A stretch of 64,000 nucleotides of DNA. It comes from Parambassis ranga. Taxonomy: Eukaryota > Chordata > Actinopteri > Ambassidae. The position numbers and the translations under genes are program-made. Positions 48,301 through 57,375 of the stretch are shown here, one piece after another. The DNA is taken from NCBI RefSeq assembly GCF_900634625.1, contig NC_041036.1, forward strand, positions 15,991,025 through 16,055,024, given 5' to 3'. The first letter of the stretch is position 1. Each line of letters starts with the position of its first letter. Under the pieces are notes generated by a model. The model was not told the DNA's origin, searched no databases, and worked only from the letters and a program-made list of their open reading frames with translations.

Positions 48301-51300
48301 CTCTCTCATTACCTTCGTTCTGTCGCTTTCTCCTGTCCTCCTTTTCTTTTCTCTCCTACACTCAGGCTTTCTTCTCATATTTTGAGAGTCGTCCACCCCC
48401 CCCCCCTTCTCCCCCTACTCTCATTTTCACTTAGTCCACAATTCATAATTCTCTCCTCCTGCTGCTTCCCTGTCTAATCTCATTCTCTCATCTTGCTCTT
48501 TTTTATTTAAACCCACTCTCTCTCTCTCTCCTCCCCACCTTGTGCCTGATCTAATCCTTGATTCCTCCTTACTTCATCGTCCCTTCTCATTTCTTCCTCC
48601 TCATCTCCCTTATCTTTTTATTGCATCGTTCATCATGCATCTTCCTCATCAGTGCTGTCCTAAAGGTCCACTTTCCACTCATTCTGGGCCTCAGGAGAAT
48701 AGTCATAAACTCTTTCTCCTGTTAGCTGCCTTCTCTTCACCTCTGTCCCTCCTTCTTACTATTTCTTCTTGTAGATTTCCCGCTGTTAAAAGAGTTTCCG
48801 TCCGAAGTGCAATGTGCTTTCATTCCCCTTCCCCATCTCTCTCATTCTCTTCTTTTTGTGACTCAGTGGGAATCTTTTCCTGCCTCTCTGCTGGTTCTAT
48901 CTCCACACTCTCCTTCACTAAATGTGATTTGTTCTGCAGCTCAAGTCTGCAGCATAATCATGCTGTTTTTATAGTGTGCCGCGAGAGCGGAAGGGAGGGA
49001 GCTGGGAAGAGACAGAAAAAAGTCAAAGGAGTGGATGGGACAAGAGGACAAAACAAACGAGTGGAGGAAGAGACTGGATTTCTCAGATTTTCCTCCCTCT
49101 TTCATCTTCGTCTTTACTTTTGCTTCTTTTAATTGCCTGTCATAAAGCTCAACCCTCTCCCCACGTTCTAGTCCATTTTCTCTCTCTCTCTTTCTTAATG
49201 TCTGTCTTAATCTCTCTCTCTCCTCTCTCTCCCTCTCTGGCAGAAACTTTAGACCTTCTTGCACCCAGCTTCCTTTCCATCACCCACTGGTAGAACTGCA
49301 CTATTAATCAGCAAAATCAGCATAACATAGTCTCTTTTCACTTTTGACCTCTCATTAGAAACATTTACTTTTATATATTTACATACCTCACATCCTTTTT
49401 TCAACACTCCGGTTTAGCTTCCTGGTCACGCTGCCTCCTCCCTCTGCTTTGAAATCTGTTGTCTCTTCTTCCCCTCATCACCTCTACCCTTCTTTTCTCC
49501 TCCCCCCCCCCCCCCCCCCCCCCCCCATCTCATTTTGACCTTCGCATCTTTACGTCTCTCCATCCCTTCGGCGTATTTCAATCACCTCATCTCGCTCTTG
49601 CCCCATCCCCTTCTCTTCCCTCTCCCGCTGCATTGCATCTCCCTGAGCGCTCTTCTTTTCTCTTGTCCACCCATCCCATTACTCTTTCTGTTCTCTTATT
49701 CACCTCTTCTTACCCTTCACAAACTACGCCTCTCTTTTTCTTCTCCTCTCTTTTCTTCCATTTTCTGACAGCCAAAGCTGGTTTGCTCTATCTACTGTGC
49801 AGCTTTTTTTCGGCCCGGGTCTGTCACAGCCCCAACAAGCCCTGCGACAATGGCCACTGTGCTCACCCCAGCAGCGGCTTAAAGGAAATTTACAGGGCTA
49901 TTACATGACGGCAACCACACTGGAGATTCACCACAGCCAAAAGCACTGGTCTTAACAGCCCTTCAAAATCCACCACATGGCTGCTTTCCCTATTGGTGTG
50001 TACATGATGTGTGCAAAGCTGATTGCTGTGTGCGAGTGTGTGTGCATGCACTTAAAACTAAGACTGTGTGTGTGCATGCTTGTATGGGGAGTTGAAGTGC
50101 GCGCACATTCAAGGCCCAACACAAAAGTGCCCTACTGGCATGAATTACATAACTAAGCTGACTGCCAAGACACAAACTCATTCTTCCTCTCTAGAACCCC
50201 CCCCCCCCCCCCAACATCCTACAAAAAAGAATGCCCTTCTGTTGATCTAAACAAACAAAAAAAAAAGCCACCGTGAACTGAGATTGTGACACAGATGAGA
50301 AGGTATGTGTGTACAGCAGCACTAATGCTGGTTTACCAATGCAGCAGGGAAAGAGCATCTCCTTGTATTAAATGCATAATAATAATGACAGGAAGTATTA
50401 ATAGCAGCGAGCAACTCAACAGTCACTGATCTCAATCCACTTCATGTTGTGCTTTTTTTCTTCCTTGTGTTCAATCAATCGCATGACTCTTGGTTTCAAA
50501 TCTCGACCTCATGCAGCTCCTTTTGAGGCCTTGTCTCTTGTTTTATCTTTGTACCCGTCCCCTCCATCTCCAGCTTCTATACACACACAGACTGCACTGT
50601 TCTCCATCTCCGTCTCGCTGTTTCTCTTTTTCTGCCTCTGCTGCTCCCTCCCTCTCCCTCTCCCTCTCCCTCTCCCTCTCCCTCTCCTCCAGTACAGGTT
50701 TCTATCTGGCTGGATCCTTCTATCTGTGTTTCTGTCTCTCAGTATATATTGGCCTCTTGCACTTCAGTTTTTCCCTTTCACTCTCTTTCTATTTAACAAC
50801 CTCTCCATTTGCTCTTCCATTTAGCTTTCTTTTAAGAGGTTCTTCATAGGAAAGCTGAGGAAAAGAGTTTCAGCCGCTCTTATATCTCTCTGTCTTTCTC
50901 TATTTTAATTTGTTACTAAGTCTTTTGGTCCAGCCATTCCCTCTGTCTCTCTCTCTCTCTGTCTGGTCTCTCATTCCCCAGTCCTTTTACCTCCTGGGCA
51001 TAGGCTCCTGTCTCCATATTCTCTCTGTTCTTAATCTTAATTAACAATTCTAACTTAATTACCAGAATTTTGAACAATTCATTTGAAGCTCTTATTGCGT
51101 GGTTCCACCATAAGCTATCTACCCTTGGTCATTTGCTAGGCACTGTGCTGGATCTCATTCTGTATCACTTTACACCAATTGCAATCATATTCACCATTGT
51201 GTTCTTTTTTTACACAACAGAAACATCACATTACAACATGTATCTGTAGGGACTTTCATTTCAGTGAACACAGAGCTAACAGTAAATTGCCAATTTGATA

Positions 51301-51556
51301 TGATATGAAATGAGTGTATACATGTGAGCCTTATGTGTGTTTCTCTGACTTATTTGGTGTGTAATGACACACAAATTTCCCTCTAGAATCAATTCTGCAC
51401 GTCTCATTTAATCTGTATCTGTGCGTTTAAGTACATGTGAGCGAGTGTGTAAGACTTACGAGTGATGCAGAGCAGAACCAGAACCAGGCTGCGTAGGGCC
51501 AGAGAGAAGGGGGCAGGGAGGAGGCGGCAGAGGACAGAGCTCCGGACAGGCCTCAT
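21137..51556 (-). CDS. cadm4: Cell adhesion molecule 4 (nectin-like 4), complete spliced gene
   Basis: Nine coding exons on the minus strand: 51556-51460, 44207-44061, 38835-38548, 36170-36009, 34286-34199, 31560-31388, 25572-25459, 22602-22474 and 21246-21137. All are GT-AG with consistent phases and give 435 aa (397 without exon 7; human CADM4 388). CADM4 is a plasma-membrane immunoglobulin adhesion protein that acts in cell junctions and in Schwann cell-axon contact in mammals. Order: signal peptide (about 1-35), V-type Ig (C55-C115, with YDGSIVVIQNP and RQTLFFNGTR), C-type Ig (C156-C210), third Ig (C254-C300), Thr/Pro stalk (about 319-356), transmembrane helix (about 371-393), and a short tail with KGSYLTHEASGLDE. 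The ALLV transmembrane block and SVRQKG identify CADM4 rather than CADM1-3. N-glycosylation sequons at N42, N78, N104, N295 and N320. Odd points: the extra stalk exon and a C-terminus EYLL where relatives end in EYFI/EFFI. No transcription start was identified. Confidence 0.96.
21257..21288. repeat. cadm4: (GA)16 microsatellite forming the cadm4 exon 9 polypyrimidine tract
   Basis: On the gene's strand this is (CT)16 ending 9 nt before the acceptor CACAG of the last coding exon, so it serves as the polypyrimidine tract. Confidence 0.85.
21289..22473 (-). other. cadm4: cadm4 intron 8
   Basis: About 1.2 kb of intron. Apart from the CT repeat at its 3' end it holds unique sequence with no recognised gene or repeat; a short near-repeat of CTGATTGG occurs around 21878 and 21909. 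Confidence 0.6.
22474..22602 (-). CDS. cadm4: cadm4 exon 8, transmembrane segment
   Basis: 129 nt encoding DPGAVVETHSAVPYAV, then a glycine-rich hydrophobic helix (IGGVLALLVF through VAIWCSV) and RQK. This is near-identical in layout to mammalian CADM4. The acceptor follows a T-rich tract; the donor is GTAACA. Confidence 0.96.
22603..25458 (-). other. cadm4: cadm4 intron 7
   Basis: 2.9 kb intron with the long TA microsatellite (24279-24361), CA/GT runs near 24663-24684 and 24852-24871, and long purine-rich stretches. No exon was recognised. Confidence 0.6.
24279..24361. repeat. Long (TA)n microsatellite
   Basis: About 83 bp of alternating TA with one TG interruption near 24299-24302. It can form cruciform or hairpin structures and is likely length-variable. 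It lies in cadm4 intron 7; open frames here translate to poly-Ile/Tyr and are not genes. Confidence 0.95.
25459..25572 (-). CDS. cadm4: cadm4 exon 7, Thr/Pro-rich stalk (probable cassette exon)
   Basis: 114 nt (38 codons), phase 1 at both ends, so it can be skipped without frameshift. It encodes DNVSLTTTVPPIPTTTQPTT and on to HSFAPDPR: about one third Thr/Ser and rich in Pro, the make-up of an O-glycosylated juxtamembrane stalk. Human CADM4 as remembered passes straight from the third Ig domain to DPGAVVE, while CADM1 has alternatively spliced stalk exons at this place. Acceptor CTGTCTGTAG and donor GAGAG/GTAACA look usable. Confidence 0.8.
25573..31387 (-). other. cadm4: cadm4 intron 6
   Basis: 5.8 kb intron. 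It contains CA repeats near 26310-26325, a complex non-repetitive block at 26690-27560 that may be conserved non-coding DNA, a short LINE-tail-like fragment near 27836-27875, CT-rich DNA around 28690-28800 and purine-rich DNA. No further cadm4 exon or other gene was recognised. Confidence 0.5.
27836..27875 (-). repeat. Short LINE 3'-tail-like fragment
   Basis: The plus strand AATTCAATTCTAATGGGTTTTATTGGCTTGGCGA resembles the 'caattttattggcttggca' end common in fish genomes; on the minus strand it reads GCCAATAAAAC like a retroelement 3' end. Short and diverged. Confidence 0.3.
31388..31560 (-). CDS. cadm4: cadm4 exon 6, second half of third Ig domain
   Basis: 173 nt encoding PRNIQWSKINDTLPERAEIS through LSQSHNGTYLCQAQNNYGRA to LLVY. 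It contains the Ig tryptophan (W267), the second cysteine (C300) in the GTYLCQAQN motif, and a glycosylation sequon N295. Confidence 0.96.
31561..34198 (-). other. cadm4: cadm4 intron 5
   Basis: 2.6 kb intron of unique sequence with a GT patch near 32165-32180 and CA patches near 32300-32340. No exon or recognised transposon. Confidence 0.55.
34199..34286 (-). CDS. cadm4: cadm4 exon 5, first half of third Ig domain
   Basis: 88 nt encoding FAPTVRIVPTGILREGDSLS through CSVTGNPL, with the first Ig3 cysteine C254. Matches the REGD...C.VTGNP pattern of CADM4. Confidence 0.96.
34287..36008 (-). other. cadm4: cadm4 intron 4
   Basis: 1.7 kb intron with a (GT)n tract at about 35565-35592. No other feature recognised. 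Confidence 0.55.
36009..36170 (-). CDS. cadm4: cadm4 exon 4, second half of second Ig domain
   Basis: 162 nt encoding GVVSQQDNGKTFSVSSTIRI through KDNGAAMSCEAFHPAL to RLDVY. It contains the second cysteine of Ig2 (C210). Acceptor GTCTGCAG, donor GTAAGT. Confidence 0.96.
36171..38547 (-). other. cadm4: cadm4 intron 3
   Basis: 2.4 kb intron dominated by purine-rich sequence (36540-36720, 37160-37400), a GT run near 37016-37045, and a CATC-rich patch near 38337-38425. No exon recognised. Confidence 0.55.
38548..38835 (-). CDS. cadm4: cadm4 exon 3, end of Ig1 and start of Ig2
   Basis: 288 nt encoding ALKDDRFQMVLFTPRL through DEGGYFCQLYTDATHHQV to PATTLRWMRNGREIP. It carries C115 in the DEGGYFCQLYT motif, the VLVPPETPTVEV linker and C156. 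The donor used is GTAGCA, weaker than consensus, but phase and exon 4 homology support it. The Ig1-Ig2 linker is coded without an intron here. Confidence 0.95.
38836..44060 (-). other. cadm4: cadm4 intron 2
   Basis: 5.2 kb intron with a (CA)12 tract at about 39199-39222 and a perfect 30-bp palindrome at 42372-42401. No exon, RNA gene or complete transposon was recognised. Confidence 0.55.
42372..42415. repeat. 30-bp perfect palindrome plus a third half-copy
   Basis: AATATGACTTGTATA (42372-42386) is followed immediately by its exact reverse complement TATACAAGTCATATT (42387-42401), and the latter half is repeated at 42401-42415. It could extrude as a cruciform. Lies in cadm4 intron 2. Confidence 0.9.
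44061..44207 (-). CDS. cadm4: cadm4 exon 2, first half of V-type Ig domain
   Basis: 147 nt encoding RCQAVQAENVTVLEGGTAQI through CRLQNYDGSIVVIQNP to QTLFFNGTR. The YDGSIVVIQNP..RQTLFFNGTR block is the strongest single identifier of CADM4. C55 is the first Ig1 cysteine. The donor is GTGTGT, non-consensus at +3/+5, but the reading frame joins exactly to exon 3. Confidence 0.96.
47355..47371. repeat. Poly-G run (17 bases)
   Basis: Uninterrupted G tract in cadm4 intron 1; assembly length is unreliable at such homopolymers. Confidence 0.9.
49502..49526. repeat. Poly-C run (25 bases)
   Basis: Uninterrupted C tract inside a long pyrimidine-rich part of cadm4 intron 1; the transcribed strand is G-rich there. 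Confidence 0.9.
50645..50690. repeat. (CCCTCT)n hexanucleotide repeat
   Basis: About seven perfect to near-perfect units of CCCTCT in cadm4 intron 1. Confidence 0.9.
51460..51556 (-). CDS. cadm4: cadm4 exon 1, signal peptide
   Basis: Encodes MRPVRSSVLCRLL through LRSLVLVLLCIT: a basic N-terminus followed by a leucine/valine-rich core, a signal peptide for ER entry. It joins in phase to exon 2. The donor GTAAGT is strong. Sequence upstream of the ATG is GT/CA-rich and gives no clear start of transcription. Confidence 0.9.
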
Positions 51557-54500
51557 TGTGTATTTAGAAGTTGTGTGAATGTGTGTGTGTATGTGTGGCT
51601 GTGCACGTTAGATCAATGGCTCCTCTGTGACCCTGCCTGCACTACACACAGACACACACAAACACTCTGCTTTGTTCTTAACTGCAATGCAATGCTGCAG
51701 ACACGTGCACACGCCAACTGGTCAGCTACACTTCAGTGCAATCAAACAGAAGTTGCTGTTTGAGCACAACGCAGGAAAGAACTCTTCTATGCTACGCTGC
51801 ACACAACACAGGCACACAACCGCCTTTACTGCACAGTCACACAAGCCTGGCTTGTATCCGGGGCTTCCACGCAAAACACAGAAGTTTGGCCAGACCTCAG
51901 GGTGACAACAGAGCTGGTTTAGACACTGTATCACAATACACACAGAGATGAGCTTAGAGCAACACAGTTCCTCTGTTGCACCTTTTGCTGCTTAGCAGGA
52001 ACTTATGGCATGCGTTGTCTTAAATCCGTACAACGCTGCTACAAAGATGTACAGGCGCTCGGTCAACAACAAAGAGAACCTGATAGGCTGGCTATTTTTT
52101 TTACCACATCACCATGCCTCCAGAGACCAAGGCCCAAGGCTGTTAGATCAATAAACCAGAAAAACCAATACCAGCAGACCTGCAATACTGTGGGCTATAC
52201 CAACAATGGTTTTTAGTAATGGCAGCTATGCAATTAAGCAGATGTGGAAATTAAGTTAGCTCTTTGCCAACCCTACACTACAGTGTCAAACTCAGAGTAA
52301 TGCAAGATTAGGAGCAAAAAGGAACCCTAACAATCAGCTACAAGAAACAGAAAACATCAGTATATTTCAGTCAGATGCAGCCTTCCTGTCTTCCAAAAAA
52401 AAGCTTAGTTTATCTGTACTGGTGTTGACTGAACCCTAACTTTTGACACAGAGCTACCTATGTTGCCGAGCCCTCCGGGACAGAGAAATCTAGGTCAACA
52501 GTTCTTAAACAGATTGTATTTTAATGAGTCAAACAAGGTTTTCAGTGCTTCTCATTCAACAAATCAGCACATAGAACCCAATGTCCCGCTGAGCCATAAC
52601 CAAAATGACCAGCTCCCTGGAGAGATTAGGACACTATCTTACTGCAACTCATCTGCAGATAGCAAAGGTTAAATAAAACCTATTGAGCGCGAGTGCTGCT
52701 CTATAAAGAAAGACAGTAAAGGTGCTCACCCTGTGTAGAATAACCAACTTGCAAAGGGTCTTTAGTTTCAAATATTACATACTTGTGCATCCTATCTTGC
52801 CCCAGAGACATGCACATTATCCTCACGAGCTTGCTACCATTATTCGCTTGAATGCTACAACCTGTCGATATGCTATCATGTACATGCTGTAGCGTACATG
52901 GACAGTGATTTTACATGGTAATTTTAGACTGAGAATAATCACAGGCTATCAGACAGTATAATCATGCAGCATCGACCTGCCTAACTCTTCCTTTCCAACA
53001 TGCTCCACTAGGTCCAGTCAGCGCCTGGTTGCACTCCAGATACTCACTCACACACACTGATCTGAAAGCCTGCTGTGTCTAAAGTCCAGACAGAGTTCCC
53101 CTGATTGTCAGGGCCTGATGCGTTGTTGTTATGTGGGAGTGTGTAGGTCTGGTGTGCTGGCGAGTGTAGGTGAAATTGCTTAACGTGTGTGTGTGTGTGT
53201 GTGTTTGTAGTGTAGAGACAAAGCGTGACGAGCAGCACCACACACCTCACTGAGCACTATCTGATAGAATAAAGTGTGGGTGTCATCCTTAGATTGCTAC
53301 ACACTGCCCGCGCTCTTTCACTCACTGTAGCACTGCAAACACAATGAGCTCTAACGGCGATGGCCCTGACACTTCTGGCAAAGCCGAAAGCGGATCATCG
53401 CCAATCTTCCCTACAGTGCTGACTTCATCGGTCAACTGGCTGATGCTGAGAAAATTACTCTGTGTTGGTGTACACCAGCAGCTCAGGTCTGGCAGGTCTG
53501 AGGCCTGGCAGCAGACTGAAGGAAACAAAGTCTATTCACTCGCTCAAGATGATCCCCTCAAAAAGTTTATCCATTCAAGCCCCTTTTCTCTGTCCTCTTC
53601 CTTCAGTCCTCCAATCTGGTTAGTTCCCACAAGTTTGTCCTTGTCTTGCTTTCCTGTTGATCTGCGAAAAACTTATAATCCCAGCGTCCTAGACATCGCA
53701 GCCGATCACATCCATCCGTCTCTCAGTTTTCTGTCCTCCACTTGTTTATATAACCCTGGCCTCCCTCCCTTTACTTAGTGTGTGTGGGATCAGTGTCTGA
53801 ATATTTTGCATACTTTTTTTGTGAAGGTTAGGGATGTGTGTGTGTATGTGTGTGTGGATGGAAGCAGTGACAATGGTTGTCTTTCAGGTCGAAAAACAGT
53901 CACAGCGTGCGTGTGTGTTTCTGTGTGTGTGAATATGAATGTGCTTGACTGTCTAGTTTTGACTGAAGCGGAGGGTACATTTGACCGACTGTTCAGCCCT
54001 TTCACTATCTACTACCCATTAATTTAACCATGCAAGCGCACACAGAGGCATCATAGTGCCTCTTTATGTTAAATGGCTGTTTTTATGGCTGCAGGGATGC
54101 ACAAAGATGTCTGCTGCGAAGAACTGTGTATGTGTTTGTGTGTTTTGTGCATGGATAAAACAGAAATAAACATGAATATGTCCGCGTTACACTGATGACG
54201 ACCTGCTCTATTAAAATGTATCTGCTTCATATTTCTATATTAAACTCATTGCCAGACCGACCTGTAAGTACACTTTGCATAGACACTCCGTGCATAATGC
54301 AGTTCCTTTGTTCTAGCTCATTTCCACATGTACTATCATTACTGCTATTGGCAATAAAACTGGCAATACAAAGCCAGTAGTGGAAGCTAACTACACCTGA
54401 CTGTGTGTCTGTGACTTTCATTGTCCTGTAAATGTGAGAAGCAACACAGGTTTGCTTTTATAATAGCACCTTGTACTTGTACTTAATCAACTGTTCATAA

Positions 54501-54579
54501 ACTGTCAGTCCTAATCTGCCACAAGCTGTATTTACAAACATCTTTATGCATCCAATTGGAAACATGCTGTTCCCTATTA

Positions 54580-54668
54580 TCAAGTCAAATAAAGTCACAT
54601 TTATTTATCAAGTGCTTTTAACAAAATAGGGTCATCCCAAAGTGCTTTATAGAGCAACAAAGGACATA
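54580..54668. repeat. Interspersed repeat fragment (TTTATTTATC...CAAAGTGCTTTATAG)
   Basis: The paired words ACATTTATTTATCAAGTGCTT and CCCAAAGTGCTTTATAGAG are typical of a widespread fish retroelement end. The family was not assigned. Confidence 0.4.
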
Positions 54669-54885
54669 ATTACAAACCAAAAAAAAAAGAGGAACACACT
54701 GCAAATCATAGCATGACTAGCAAGTATGTGTGTATTTGTGTGTCTGCAAAGTCCCTGTGTGGGCAGCCCCCTGATGGGTGTATTTGTTTTTGTCGCAGTG
54801 TGTGCGGAAGGAAGGGAAGTAATGGTGAATTGTGTCCCCTATCCCCCTTCCCTTTTTTCCCCCTGTCTCCCTCTCTCTCTCATCC

Positions 54886-54950
54886 AAATCAAATTTTTAA
54901 TGGGCTTCATTGGTGCCACCGTGGAATAAGTGTTGCCAAAGCACTTAAGG
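54886..54950 (-). repeat. LINE 3'-tail-like repeat copy
   Basis: The plus strand reads AATTTTTAATGGGCTTCATTGGTG followed by GTGTTGCCAAAGCACTTA. On the minus strand this is the TTTGGCAA...CCAATGAAGCCCATT end seen in many fish retroelement copies whose consensus ends in CCAATAAAGC. Confidence 0.45.
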
Positions 54951-57040
54951 GGCTTAAGTCAGCAGCGTGCTGAAAATATTAAGCACTCAAACAGCCTTAC
55001 AAGGATCCCTGCCTGTTTAAGTATGCCGAGGAGGTCGTGCCAGCATTTAATACCAATGGTATTAAAGCACTTCGACAAGGGAGAAGAACAGGAATATAGA
55101 TATATACAGCATGTACCACCACTGGGACTAGATGGAGAGATGAAGGCTGACTGAAAGAATGGAAAGAGCTTATGAAGGTATAAGGCGGACACCTGAGAGT
55201 CAGAAGAATGGAGGGACAATTGGGGAAGGACTTATAGTAAGGTGAAGCAAAGAGTCAAACACATGACAAAGGAGAGAACAGGAAGGAAGTGTTGTGATGG
55301 CTGGATACAGGCAGAGAGAAGAAGAGGAGAGAAACAGGCAAAATAGAGGAGAGATGTGAGGGAATTGGGCCAAGGTGTGGGAGGTAAGGGTTGATGGGAT
55401 AGCTGTGAACCAGCAGCAGAGGGCTAATGCAGAGATTCTATCGGGAGGCTTATCCAAGATTAAATTTCTCTTTGTCCTTAAGGCGCTTCTTGGGTAAGCG
55501 GAAGTGTCGAATTTATTTCTTATGTCTCCCTTGAGGTTGTTGCGGGTGAGTGGGTTGGGAGTGTATATGTGTGTGTGTGGTGGAGGCGTGGAGAGAGAAA
55601 GCAGGAGGGGGGGTGTGCATGTATATATGTCTGTGTAGGCGAGAATCTTTAGGGTTTATTAGCTGGCAAAGTGTGAAGCGGGGCATGTGTTCCTGAAAGG
55701 TAAAGATAAATCAAATGAACATCTCCCCAAGGGTGTTTCAGCATAAGTGTAGATCCGAGTGTTAACATGGTTTCATTAATTTACATGTAGCCATGTGAAG
55801 TCAGATTCATGAGTGTGGTGTTTGGAATGCATTTCAAAGAACAGTTTCTCTTTCTAAAGGCTGTTTTATGGAGCTGCTGCAAAGTCTTAGACAACAAGAA
55901 AGTCACAGGAAAGTATTATCTGAACCCTGCTGATTGAGTAAACCTCCTCTGGGATTCTCCTCAGTGTAAACAACACACAGTATGCAATTTGCAACTGCTG
56001 TTTAAGATAGTACAAAACCAATAGGCCTGATACCTTAAACACTATCTTTTACAAAGAGAACATCAGAATTTCCAAAACACATCATTCTCTGATAAAAGCA
56101 ACTATTCTGACCAGGTTCTGAGTACGTTCATATCAGGGTTGGTATGCTCAATCAGCCTCTCCCTGGCCCCCTGCTCACTTTCTCCTCTCATCCTTCTGAT
56201 TTTTTGTTTGTCTGGCTGACTTGGTGTTAATAGCTAGCCTAAAGCCATGCACTAGCTAATCCAACTGGGTTGGCTCTGAACTCTCTAATTAGAAAAGTCA
56301 CAGCTCCTCGATCTATGGATGCTATCAGTGTCTGCATTTTCTGGAGGCACAGCTCAGGCTACTTCCTGCTGTCTTCACACTCCTGGAAGAAGGGATCAAT
56401 ACGGTACAATCATTTGGGTATCTTTCTGGTGACACCACAAGCCTTCTCACAGTTTTAGATAAAGTTGGATTTTCTTTTTTTTACCACTTGTTGTGACAGG
56501 AACCTGGCAAATAAATAAAAAGAAATCAGAAAATCAAATTGGTGTGTTATTCAATAAGCTACTTTGTCTCACCTTTGTGTCCACAGTCGTCAAAGATTGA
56601 ACTCACTTTTTGGCAGACAACAGATTTGGCACTGTCTTTTCAATGGTTTTACAGGGTAGAAAGGAAGACATAAAAGCACTGCGGTAGAAATTGTAGACAT
56701 CCTATTATTAGTCACCTCCCATTATGCATTTACCATGCATCAACTGTGCATTAAAGGAGACAATTTTAGCTTATTCTTTTCCAGCTTGGCAATGAACGTG
56801 TATTCAAAACGCAATGCTCTCAAATGACAGACTGCAAGAACACAGGAAGGCTGCTGCTGGGGTACTTGAAGAAGGAAGCTGACACGAAAGACCCTCCTTT
56901 TGCTTAAATCTAGTTCACTTAATACTTCAAACTGGTCCATTCACATGCTTGTATTGATGTCCATGTACATCATGAATTCTGAAGGATCTTTCTTTTCAAT
57001 ACCAGCTAAACAAAAGAAGGAGACTCAAAAACGCTACAAA

Positions 57041-57210
57041 GGGACCATCCATGCATCCATCCATCCATTTTCTGTACCCGTTTAGTCACAGCAGGGCTTG
57101 AGGCTAGCCCAGCTGTCAGTGGGCGAGAGGTGAAGTACACCCTGCACAGGTTGCAGTCTATCACAGAGGGCTGTACTGGTACACACTGAGAGAATACACA
57201 CAACAACAAC
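57041..57210 (-). repeat. LINE 3' end with (GGAT)n tail, antisense copy
   Basis: The plus strand starts with CCATCCATCCATCCATTTTC, then TGTACCCGTTTAGTC, CAGCCCAGCTGTCA-like and GTACACCCTGCACAGG words. This is the very common fish retroelement 3' region (CCATCCATTTTCTGTACCGCTT... AGCTGTCATTGGGCGAGAGG). Orientation: retroelement sense on the minus strand with the tail at low coordinates. Confidence 0.65.
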
Positions 57211-57288
57211 AACACTGTATCCTAGTTACAATCACTGTAAGAACTTTTAAAACAGTTCAAGCACAAGATTGGATTCTGAATTAATAAA

Positions 57289-57375
57289 AGCTCTTGTAAA
57301 CCTAGCTCCAGCCCTGCCAGTCCTGTAGTACAGGACAAAGCGGATTCAGAATATGGATGGATAGCTCTTGTAAAC
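57289..57375 (+). mobile_element. Short 5'-truncated LINE tail with 13-bp target duplication
   Basis: A 61-bp insert (57302-57362) ending CAGAATATGGATGGAT is flanked by exact 13-bp direct repeats AGCTCTTGTAAAC at 57289-57301 and 57363-57375. The insert resembles the same LINE 3' end as 57041-57210 but in the opposite orientation. Target duplication plus simple-sequence tail indicates insertion by target-primed reverse transcription with strong 5' truncation. Confidence 0.7.

Larger units (their letters stand above)
44208..51459 (-). other. cadm4: cadm4 intron 1
   Basis: 7.3 kb first intron, the usual place for regulatory elements. It contains a complex block at 46040-46215 with several ATTA/CAAT words, long G and C homopolymers (47355-47371, 49502-49526, about 50200-50212), a CCCTCT hexamer repeat at 50645-50690, and CT-rich sequence over 48100-49800 that produces long but meaningless open frames. 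No exon recognised. Confidence 0.5.

Noticed and set aside
48052..48396. 114-codon minus-strand open frame in cadm4 intron 1
   Set aside because: Arg/Glu-rich translation of purine-rich DNA with no cadm4 or other homology and no splice support.
48542..49132. 196-codon open frame in cadm4 intron 1
   Set aside because: Ser/Leu/Phe/Pro-rich translation of CT-rich intron sequence; no domain and antisense to cadm4.
53344..53778. 144-codon open frame starting MSSNGDGPDTSGK upstream of cadm4
   Set aside because: No known domain, the second half is low-complexity Ser/Leu/Pro, and overlapping open frames exist on the other strand. Kept only as part of the flank.
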